A stretch of DNA of 23,994 nt from the NCBI GenBank assembly GCA_937906165.1, contig CALCYA010000141.1:1-23994 (forward strand), in the 5' to 3' direction. The translations under genes were made by a program, and so were the position numbers. Each line of letters starts with the position of its first letter. Position 1 is the first letter of the stretch. Shown here one piece after another: positions 8,255 to 13,800 of the stretch. Below the pieces are notes generated by a model. It saw nothing but the letters and a program-made list of their open reading frames with translations. It did no database searches and was not told the DNA's origin. Source of the stretch: an uncultured Bacteroidales bacterium (lineage in GTDB: Bacteria > Bacteroidota > Bacteroidia > Bacteroidales > Bacteroidaceae).

Positions 8255-8926
8255 ATGAATATGAAAATAAACGTTTTGAGATATTTTTTTGTTCTTCCGC
8301 TGTTGGCGCTGTTGCTCGTGGCGTGTGATGATGCCGTTACCTATTCCGAAATGAAGGAGAAAGAGCGCGATGCTGTCAACAAGTTCGTTAAGGATAAAGG
8401 TATTAAGATTATATCATATGCAGAGTTTGTTGCCAATGACTCTACAACAGATGTGGCAAAGAATGAGTTCGTTGAGATTGATGACGTATATATGCAGATT
8501 GTAAACAATCCCAAGGATGCGGCTGATGCACGCAGAATTGCCGATGGTGATACACGCAACATGCTTGTCCGTTACAATGAGTACAACATCATGGAGGGTG
8601 ATACAATCTCCACCAACAGCTACATGAGTGAGGCCGATGAAATGCGTGTGACAAACAAGAAGGGTACCTATTCGGCAACCTTCACATCGGGTGTTATGGC
8701 TGTTACATACGGCAACACCGTACCTACAGGTTGGCTTACACCGCTGAACTATCTCTATTTTACCCGCAGTCAGTCGAACCTCGCAAAGGTTAATCTTATC
8801 GTTCCTCATTCAAAGGGAACGCTGACAGCAACCACTTATGTCTATCCTTGTCTCTACAGTATAACATTCCAACCAGAGAATCTTTATGACTTTGGCGAGG
8901 AGAGTGAAAGCACATACATTGAATAA
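8255..8926 (+). CDS. DUF4827-type lipoprotein
   Basis: This 223-residue predicted lipoprotein has a signal (MKINVLRYFFVLPLL...) ending in the lipobox LVAC at Cys24, followed by DD. ATG 8261 is an equally good start. The mature part opens with a charged helix (MKEKERDAVNKFVKDKGIKI) and has the pattern I know from the DUF4827 family of Bacteroidales. The C-terminal half (VPTGWLTPLNYL, LIVPHSKGT, PCLYSITFQ) loosely recalls the core of FKBP-type peptidyl-prolyl isomerases; that is my inference and the active-site residues are not obviously kept. glmM starts 22 bases downstream with no terminator between, so they probably share a transcript. The function is unknown. Confidence 0.8.
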   Translation: MNMKINVLRYFFVLPLLALLLVACDDAVTYSEMKEKERDAVNKFVKDKGIKIISYAEFVANDSTTDVAKNEFVEIDDVYMQIVNNPKDAADARRIADGDTRNMLVRYNEYNIMEGDTISTNSYMSEADEMRVTNKKGTYSATFTSGVMAVTYGNTVPTGWLTPLNYLYFTRSQSNLAKVNLIVPHSKGTLTATTYVYPCLYSITFQPENLYDFGEESESTYIE

Positions 8927-8948
8927 TTCACTATCCAATAAAACTTAT

Positions 8949-10337
8949 ATGACACTAATCAAATCTATTTCGGGAATCAGAGGTACCATCGGTGGTAGAG
9001 CCGATGAAGGTCTGACACCTCTGGATGTCGTGAAGCTCACTTCGGCGTATGCTGCGCTGATTCGTAAGACAACTACAAAGACAAGCAACAAGATTGTTGT
9101 AGGTCGCGACGCACGTCTTTCTGGCTCTATGGTCAACAAGATCGTGTGCGGTACTCTCATGGGTATGGGCTTTGATGTTGTTGACATAGGTCTGGCTTCA
9201 ACTCCTACAACTGAGGTTGCAGTCACAATGGAGGACGCTTGTGGCGGTATCATCCTCACGGCAAGCCACAACCCGCGCCAGTGGAACGCTCTCAAGCTCC
9301 TTAACGAGAAGGGCGAGTTCCTGAATGCTGCCGAGGGTCAGGAAGTGTTGCGTATTGCTGCAGCCGAGGAGTTCGACTATGCCGATGTTGAGACACTCGG
9401 TAAGTACCGTCTTGACGAGTCTTACGATGACAAGCACATCGATGCTGTCCTCGCATTGCCTCTCGTTGATGTCGAGGCTATCAAGGCAGCCGGTTTCAAG
9501 GTTGCTATCGACTGCGTGAACTCTGTAGGTGGTGTTATCCTTCCTAAACTGTTCGAGAAACTTGGCATCACAAAGGTAGACAAGCTCTATTGCGAGCCTA
9601 CAGGTGACTTCCAGCATAACCCTGAGCCTCTTGCAAAGAACCTCGGTGACATCATGGGCCTCATGGCAAAGGGTGGCAACGATGTTGCTTTCGTTGTTGA
9701 CCCCGACGTTGACCGTCTGGCTATCATCTGCGAGAACGGTGAGATGTACGGTGAGGAGTATACTCTTGTGACTGTTGCCGACTATGTTCTCAAGCACACT
9801 CCGGGTAACACTGTTTCAAACCTCAGCTCAACACGTGCATTGCGTGACGTTACAAACGCTCACGGCTGCACATATACAGCTTCTGCTGTAGGTGAGGTTA
9901 ACGTTGTTACAAAGATGCGTGAGACCAACGCCATTATCGGTGGTGAGGGTAATGGCGGTGTCATCTATCCTGCTTGCCACGCAGGTCGCGACGCATTGGT
10001 AGGTATCTGCCTCTTCTTGAGCCACCTCGCTCACGAGAAGAAGACTGTAAGCGAGCTCCGTGCTACATATCCTGCATACTTCATGGGCAAGAACCGCATC
10101 GACCTCAAACCTGGCTGCGACGTTGATGCTATCCTTGAGAAGATTAAGGCTACATATGCAGGCAAGGCTGAGATTAACACTGTTGACGGTGTAAAGCTTG
10201 ACTTCCCCGAAACATGGGTGCACTTGCGCAAGAGCAACACCGAGCCAATCATCCGTATCTATTCAGAGGGTCCCACACAGGAGGCTGCCGATGCAATCGG
10301 TGAGGAGATTCTCGCACTTGCTAACAGCTTGATGTAA
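8949..10337 (+). CDS. glmM: Phosphoglucosamine mutase (alpha-D-phosphohexomutase family)
   Basis: The predicted reaction is glucosamine 6-phosphate to glucosamine 1-phosphate, feeding UDP-GlcNAc for peptidoglycan and lipopolysaccharide. The 462 residues contain all four family loops: the phosphoserine loop TASHNPRQWNA (Ser106), the magnesium loop DPDVDR (Asp251, Asp253, Asp255), the sugar-binding loop GGEGNGG at 331-337 and the phosphate-binding loop RKSNTEPIIRIYSEG at 427-441. The open frame extends to 8886 inside the upstream gene, but ATG 8949 gives the usual N terminus (MTLIKSISGIRGT). Sugar specificity cannot be proved by eye; phosphomannomutase or phosphoglucomutase activity is possible. 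Codon use looks that of a well-expressed gene. A terminator follows 21 bases after the stop codon. Confidence 0.92.
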   Translation: MTLIKSISGIRGTIGGRADEGLTPLDVVKLTSAYAALIRKTTTKTSNKIVVGRDARLSGSMVNKIVCGTLMGMGFDVVDIGLASTPTTEVAVTMEDACGGIILTASHNPRQWNALKLLNEKGEFLNAAEGQEVLRIAAAEEFDYADVETLGKYRLDESYDDKHIDAVLALPLVDVEAIKAAGFKVAIDCVNSVGGVILPKLFEKLGITKVDKLYCEPTGDFQHNPEPLAKNLGDIMGLMAKGGNDVAFVVDPDVDRLAIICENGEMYGEEYTLVTVADYVLKHTPGNTVSNLSSTRALRDVTNAHGCTYTASAVGEVNVVTKMRETNAIIGGEGNGGVIYPACHAGRDALVGICLFLSHLAHEKKTVSELRATYPAYFMGKNRIDLKPGCDVDAILEKIKATYAGKAEINTVDGVKLDFPETWVHLRKSNTEPIIRIYSEGPTQEAADAIGEEILALANSLM

Positions 10338-10358
10338 TTTGAACCTCTTATTTATAGA

Positions 10359-10392
10359 AAAATGCCTGGCAGAATCTGTTGCCAGGCATTTT
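10359..10392 (+). terminator. glmM terminator
   Basis: A stem of AAAATGCCTGGC with GCCAGGCATTTT around a 10-base loop, followed by TTCTTGTTCT. It lies 21 bases after the glmM stop and is close to symmetric, so it may work in both directions. Confidence 0.75.
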
Positions 10393-10573
10393 CTTGTTCT
10401 GTGTGAATGGGGTTTGTGAAAGGCTGTTTTCCTGGTTTTGTGTAAAATAGTGGCGTAAGCTTTGATTTTTGGAATTATTTTGTAACCTTTGTACCGATAA
10501 TAAGGTTTGGCCTATGAGTGATTGATATAGTTGGTGTACATATTTAATTTTATTTTGATAAGCGTTTAGCTTG
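10393..10573. other. AT-rich spacer, no supported gene
   Basis: I see no coding pattern on either strand. The 87-residue minus-strand frame that crosses it lacks any recognisable feature. A weak promoter-like arrangement (TTG near 10534, then TATTTTG near 10552) could drive transcription into the inverted repeat and the gene at 10814, but it is not convincing. Confidence 0.4.
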
Positions 10574-10703
10574 TATTCTTGTTCTTGAAACTTCGACACT
10601 TTCAATGACAACCAAGAGTAAAGCGAAGAACGCTCACGCCATTGGCGTGGGCTTTACTCGTGTTTTTGGTTGTCAGGTAGTCGAAGACCTCAAGAACAAA
10701 ATA
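10574..10703. repeat. 130-bp imperfect inverted repeat (MITE-like or structured RNA)
   Basis: Five pairs of arms nest in register. TATTCTTGTTCTTGA (10574-10588) pairs with TCAAGAACAAAATA (10690-10703) with a one-base bulge. CTTCGAC (10591-10597) pairs with GTCGAAG (10680-10686). TGACAACCAA (10606-10615) pairs with TTGGTTGTCA (10666-10675). GAGTAAAGC (10616-10624) pairs with GCTTTACTC (10651-10659). CACGCC (10635-10640) pairs with GGCGTG (10644-10649) around a 3-base loop. It is not terminator-like: it is too long and no U-run follows. A 70-residue frame inside it is an artefact of the symmetry. It could be a decayed miniature transposable element or a non-coding RNA; I see no clear target duplication. 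Confidence 0.7.
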
Positions 10704-10813
10704 TCGGGTTCTGCCTACGCTTTTTTTGTACGGTTTCGTGAGCAGGCTGCCTGGTGGTGTATAAGATTATGCGTCTTATCTGAATGCCTCTTATGCATGA
10801 AACCATTACAACT

Positions 10814-11353
10814 ATGAAAACTGTTGAGTTTATTACTAAAAACGAATTTCTGAGAGCCAATCCTCTTTATAAAAGAGGTCGTTTGATACAATTGAATTAT
10901 GCTTTGTTGGGCATTGTCGGCTCTGTTTTGTTTTTGTTGCCATTCATCGAGGTTCTCGGATACCCCTGTTCTGCTGACGTTAATGTTTTAACGTGTGTTG
11001 TTTTTGTCTTATTGTCTATTGTGGGACTATCTTTACTTTTGTTTGTTGACTGCATGCGTGGTGTGTCCCTCATTGAACTTACAGAATCGGAGTATAAGCT
11101 CGTTAGTGACGGTGAGTGCATGGGGCTGTATCGCTTCCATGAAAACAGAATCGATGTTTTTGCAAAAGTGGAGTATGACATGGTTGCGCTTGTCGGCTGT
11201 AATATGTATGAATTTTCATCAGGAGGTAAAAAGTCTCTGTTGTATCTTGGTGCGTACCCTCCTGTGTGGATTCATGATATTGATGAGAACGGAACGTCTT
11301 CCGATGAAAAATATCTTTATATTGTTGAGAAAGCAACAGGGCAGAGACGATAG
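10814..11353 (+). CDS. Hypothetical membrane protein, two helices
   Basis: I do not recognise this protein (179 residues from ATG 10814). It has a basic N-terminal stretch (KRGRL), two hydrophobic helices at about 30-50 and 60-83 (YALLGIVGSVLFLLPFIEV and LTCVVFVLLSIVGLSLLLFV), and a soluble C-terminal region of about 95 residues with beta-strand character and no cysteine or histidine motif. In-frame ATGs at 10784 and 10793 are possible starts but would add a segment without signal character. It stands alone, between the inverted repeat and the promoter of the next operon. Coding reality is supported by length, amphipathic pattern and AT-rich flanks. Confidence 0.65.
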   Translation: MKTVEFITKNEFLRANPLYKRGRLIQLNYALLGIVGSVLFLLPFIEVLGYPCSADVNVLTCVVFVLLSIVGLSLLLFVDCMRGVSLIELTESEYKLVSDGECMGLYRFHENRIDVFAKVEYDMVALVGCNMYEFSSGGKKSLLYLGAYPPVWIHDIDENGTSSDEKYLYIVEKATGQRR

Positions 11354-11434
11354 GTGTCTGTTTCCTTAACTTCTGGCTTTAAATGATTGGACTTTAGCAA
11401 AGTTGCAGAAATGGCAAAAATATAATCGCGTTTA

Positions 11435-11466
11435 TTTGGTTTATAAAATAAACTACTTTATATTTG
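11435..11466 (+). promoter_or_regulatory. Textbook promoter of the membrane protein/regulator operon
   Basis: TTTG at 11435-11438, a 20-base spacer and TATATTTG at 11459-11466, a perfect match to the Bacteroidetes consensus. The expected start is near 11472. It places the start codon at 11508 and excludes the longer open frame beginning at 11403. Confidence 0.75.
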
Positions 11467-11487
11467 CAACGGATATCCGTATTGCAA
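11464..11487. promoter_or_regulatory. Putative operator over the transcription start
   Basis: ACGGATATCCGT (11469-11480) is a perfect 12-bp palindrome, flanked on both sides by TTGCAA (11464-11469 and 11482-11487) with a 2-base asymmetry. It overlaps the end of the -7 element and the predicted start. The second gene of the operon encodes a winged-helix regulator, so autoregulation is a natural inference. Confidence 0.4.
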
Positions 11488-11507
11488 ACAATAAAAAGAA
11501 GTTTATT

Positions 11508-12128
11508 ATGAATGAAAAAAGAATGAATGAGGCTGAGAGCTTGGAACTAATAACCTCAATGATTAACGATTCGCGTGCGCGAATGACAAAGAATCTCGGT
11601 ACGCCTTTCCTTATATGGGGGTACACGACTGTGGCTGTCTCAATATGTCAGGTGATTATTGTTGCTTGTGCAGAGGACTTCTATCCTTATCTGTGGGGGT
11701 GGTTTGCGATTCCCGTTGTAGGGTGGTTGCTTATGATGCTGTTCAATAGGCAGGAGAAAATGGTAACCAATTACATCGACCGCTGTATAAATGCCTTATG
11801 GTGTGCAATTGGTGTGGCGGCTTTTCTGTTGCCTTTCACGGGTGTCTTTGTGTTCCCCACTGTGATAATGCTCATAGGAGTCGGCACTGTAACTACTGCA
11901 GCTGTTGTAAAGGATAAGGTGGTGAAGTGTATCGGCTATGCCGCAATATTCTCATCGTTGCTGTTCTCTGTTGCAAGAGTGCTGCTTTCGCGCCTGTTTA
12001 CCTTTGAACAGTTTGGCGGAAAGGAGCGCTATTTGGTGGAATGTATTATCTTTGCAGTGATAATGTTCCTGTTGCTTGTTGTTTCGGGGCACATACTCAA
12101 TTACAAGAAAAAATGTTTAAAGAACTGA
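11508..12128 (+). CDS. Six-helix membrane protein paired with a winged-helix regulator
   Basis: The protein has 206 residues. A short cytosolic N-terminal helix (MNEAESLELITSMINDSRAR) precedes six predicted membrane helices at about residues 32-55, 60-79, 90-108, 110-132, 140-160 and 178-199, and a basic tail. The combination of an N-terminal xSLELIxxMIxxxR segment and a following LGTPFLIWGY helix is one I associate with a Bacteroidetes family of unknown function found next to small winged-helix regulators. It has no enzyme motifs. The start at 11508 follows from the promoter. The downstream regulator gene overlaps its 3' end by 16 bases, which implies translational coupling. Confidence 0.75.
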   Translation: MNEKRMNEAESLELITSMINDSRARMTKNLGTPFLIWGYTTVAVSICQVIIVACAEDFYPYLWGWFAIPVVGWLLMMLFNRQEKMVTNYIDRCINALWCAIGVAAFLLPFTGVFVFPTVIMLIGVGTVTTAAVVKDKVVKCIGYAAIFSSLLFSVARVLLSRLFTFEQFGGKERYLVECIIFAVIMFLLLVVSGHILNYKKKCLKN

Positions 12129-12403
12129 ATCCTTTGTTGCACTCCGAACTGCGCCTTGCGGTTGTCTCCCTGCTGATAAGTGTGGAGAGTGCTGATTTTG
12201 TCTATATTAAGGAACAGACAAAAGCGACAGCCGGTAATTTGAGTGTACAGTTGGATAAATTACAGAAAGCCGGTTATGTTAAGGTGGAAAAGGGTTTCAA
12301 GGGCAGGATGCCCCGTACTACGTGCTCGATAACCCCCGAAGGTGTTTCTGCTTTTGAGGAGTATGTGCGGGCATTGAGGAGCTATTTGGGAGATAAGATA
12401 TAG
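12113..12403 (+). CDS. Winged-helix transcriptional regulator, MarR/ArsR-like (HTH_34 type)
   Basis: This 96-residue single-domain DNA-binding protein has the pattern LLHSELRLAVVSLLIS, then FVYIKEQTKATAGNLSVQLD (recognition helix region, about 38-56), then LQKAGYVKVEKGF and RTTCSITPEGVSAFEEYV. These form the winged-helix core and the C-terminal dimer helix of the family (Pfam winged-helix DNA-binding domain). The open frame extends to 12041 inside the upstream gene, but ATG 12113 gives the typical start (MFKELNPLLH...). It overlaps the membrane-protein gene by 16 bases. It probably regulates this operon, where a palindrome sits on the promoter. Its signal is unknown. Confidence 0.87.
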   Translation: MFKELNPLLHSELRLAVVSLLISVESADFVYIKEQTKATAGNLSVQLDKLQKAGYVKVEKGFKGRMPRTTCSITPEGVSAFEEYVRALRSYLGDKI

Positions 12404-12416
12404 AATGTGAATGTGG

Positions 12417-12445
12417 GCAACCCTTGCTTTTGTGGCATGGGTTGC
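12417..12445 (+). terminator. Terminator between convergent operons
   Basis: GCAACCCTTGC (12417-12427) pairs with GCATGGGTTGC (12435-12445) with one mismatch around a 7-base loop, followed by TTTATA. It lies 13 bases after the regulator stop and directly against the 3' end of hemW. Confidence 0.6.
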
Positions 12446-12446
12446 T

Positions 12447-13574
12447 TTATACATATATCATCTCCCTTATTACCGCATCGCTGATAAAAATGCCTTTTTC
12501 GGTGAGTGAAAGGTGTCCGTTCGTCTCTTTCAGGTTGCCCAGGGCGATCTCTTTATTGGCAGCGTGTAACATATATGTGTTGAGCCTGTCGCTGAACTTC
12601 TCTCTCATCCAGGCGAGTGGCAGACCGTCGGCAGTTCGCAGACGTGTGAGTATGGCGTCGTTGTATCGCTCTTCTTCGGTCAGGTGCTCAACCTCAAAGT
12701 TGAGTATGCCATTTTTCACTCCTTTTATATATTCTTTTATGTCGGCGATGTTCCATTGGCGTGATGTGCCGTTGTAGGAGTGTGCCGATGCTCCGCATCC
12801 GATGTATGGCGTATCGTTCCAATAGCTGCTGTTATGCCTGCTCTCGCGGTCGGGTAGTGCGAAGTTTGAGATCTCGTAGTGGCGGTAGCCGGCTGCTTTC
12901 ATGCTGTTGATGAGCATGCTGAACTGCTCAAGGTTCTCTTCTTCACTCAATTCTGTTACCTTGCCTTCTTTCAAATCACGGTAGAGTGGCGTGCCCTCTT
13001 CATACATAAGGTTGTAGGCCGACAGGTGTTCGGGTCGCAATGCAATTGCCGTGTCGAGCGTCTCCTGCCATTCGGCTCTGCTTGACCCGGGCAGTGCGAA
13101 CATCAGGTCGATGCTTATGTTGCTATAGCCTGCGGCACGGGTGTTGGCGACTGCTTGCCGGGCCGCTTCAGCTGTGTGTCTGCGTCCAAGACGCATTAGC
13201 TGGGCGTCGTTGAAACTTTGAATGCCCATGCTTATCCTGTTGAACGGTAATCCTTTCAGCTGTTCAAGAAATTCGGGGGTGAGGTCGTCGGGGTTGCATT
13301 CTATCGTAACTTCAGGTGCATCTGTCACCGGGTAATTGTTGTATATAGTGTCGCAAATCCGTTTCAGTTGCTCCATGTTGAGGGTAGATGGGGTGCCTCC
13401 TCCAAGATATATAGTGCCGACAGGCTCACCGGCTATGTACTCCTTGCGCATGAGCAGTTCCTTGCAAAGTGCATCAACATAAGCTTCCCTTATATTATAT
13501 AAGGTAGAAGAATAGAATGCGCAGTAACGGCAGCGTTGCTTGCAGAAAGGTATGTGTATGTATATTCCCGCCAT
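12447..13574 (-). CDS. hemW: HemW-like radical SAM protein (heme chaperone family)
   Basis: The 375-residue protein begins with the radical SAM cluster motif CKQRCRYC (Cys11, Cys15, Cys18) in the context IHIPFCKQRCRYCAF. Unlike true coproporphyrinogen dehydrogenase HemN, it lacks the extra cysteine just after the motif, which is typical of HemW. Other family signatures are GTIYLGGGTPS (SAM binding), VTIECNPDDL, NRISMGIQSFND, the LGRRH segment and the C-terminal SAHSYNGTSRQWN region. HemW proteins bind heme and are thought to insert it into target proteins; the enzyme name often attached to them is misleading. The gene is transcribed divergently from fusA2. Confidence 0.93.
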   Translation of the reverse strand: MAGIYIHIPFCKQRCRYCAFYSSTLYNIREAYVDALCKELLMRKEYIAGEPVGTIYLGGGTPSTLNMEQLKRICDTIYNNYPVTDAPEVTIECNPDDLTPEFLEQLKGLPFNRISMGIQSFNDAQLMRLGRRHTAEAARQAVANTRAAGYSNISIDLMFALPGSSRAEWQETLDTAIALRPEHLSAYNLMYEEGTPLYRDLKEGKVTELSEEENLEQFSMLINSMKAAGYRHYEISNFALPDRESRHNSSYWNDTPYIGCGASAHSYNGTSRQWNIADIKEYIKGVKNGILNFEVEHLTEEERYNDAILTRLRTADGLPLAWMREKFSDRLNTYMLHAANKEIALGNLKETNGHLSLTEKGIFISDAVIREMIYV

Positions 13575-13596
13575 CTTTGTTTGTCCTTTTATGGCG

Positions 13597-13604
13597 CGAA
13601 GATA
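13597..13604 (-). promoter_or_regulatory. hemW -7 element
   Basis: On the minus strand this is TATCTTCG followed by C, the same box seen upstream of rpe and the WG-repeat gene. It lies 22 bases upstream of the hemW start codon. The -33 position holds only T-rich sequence. Confidence 0.5.
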
Positions 13605-13643
13605 GCTTTTTTTATTTTTATTCTAAAAAACATTGGCTTTCTG

Positions 13644-13674
13644 TTTGCTTTTCTTTGGAAAAATTCCTATATTG
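13644..13674 (+). promoter_or_regulatory. fusA2 promoter
   Basis: TTTG at 13644-13647, a 20-base spacer and TATATTG at 13668-13674. The expected start near 13680 leaves about 120 bases of leader before the ATG. In Bacteroides thetaiotaomicron fusA2 is known to be activated by the regulator Cur; I could not identify a Cur site by eye. Confidence 0.6.
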
Positions 13675-13680
13675 CCACCT

Positions 13681-13800
13681 CATTTGAAAAAATAACTAAC
13701 TAACCGAACAAGGGAGCCTGGCTCGCCGGTAAAGTGCGCTCGAAAATGAAGGATGCTCACCGGTTTCACCAAATCTCCTTTGACTTAAAACAAAAATAGT
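13681..13800 (+). promoter_or_regulatory. Long, apparently structured 5' leader of fusA2
   Basis: The stretch 13712-13778 is clearly less AT-rich than its flanks. It can form an outer GGAG (13713-13716) with CTCC (13775-13778), an inner CCGGT (13726-13730) with ACCGG (13759-13763), and a small GGT-TTC-ACC hairpin (13762-13770) as an alternative. Mutually exclusive pairing at ACCGG suggests a switch-like leader, but covariation cannot be judged from one sequence. It matches no riboswitch class I know. Confidence 0.4.

Noticed and set aside
9198..9797. 199-residue frame on the minus strand
   Set aside because: It is antisense to glmM, which has every family motif. It has no promoter or signal of its own.
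10348..10611. 87-residue frame on the minus strand
   Set aside because: It begins in the inverted repeat, ends inside the glmM terminator, and is rich in Q, N and K as expected of AT-rich non-coding DNA.
10605..10817. 70-residue frame on the plus strand
   Set aside because: Its first half is the inverted repeat read through and its second half is rich in Trp and Cys with no pattern; it overlaps the better start of the next gene.
12447..13574. Coproporphyrinogen III dehydrogenase (HemN) for the radical SAM gene
   Set aside because: The motif is CxxxCxxC without the additional cysteine typical of HemN, and the protein is shorter than HemN; HemW fits better.
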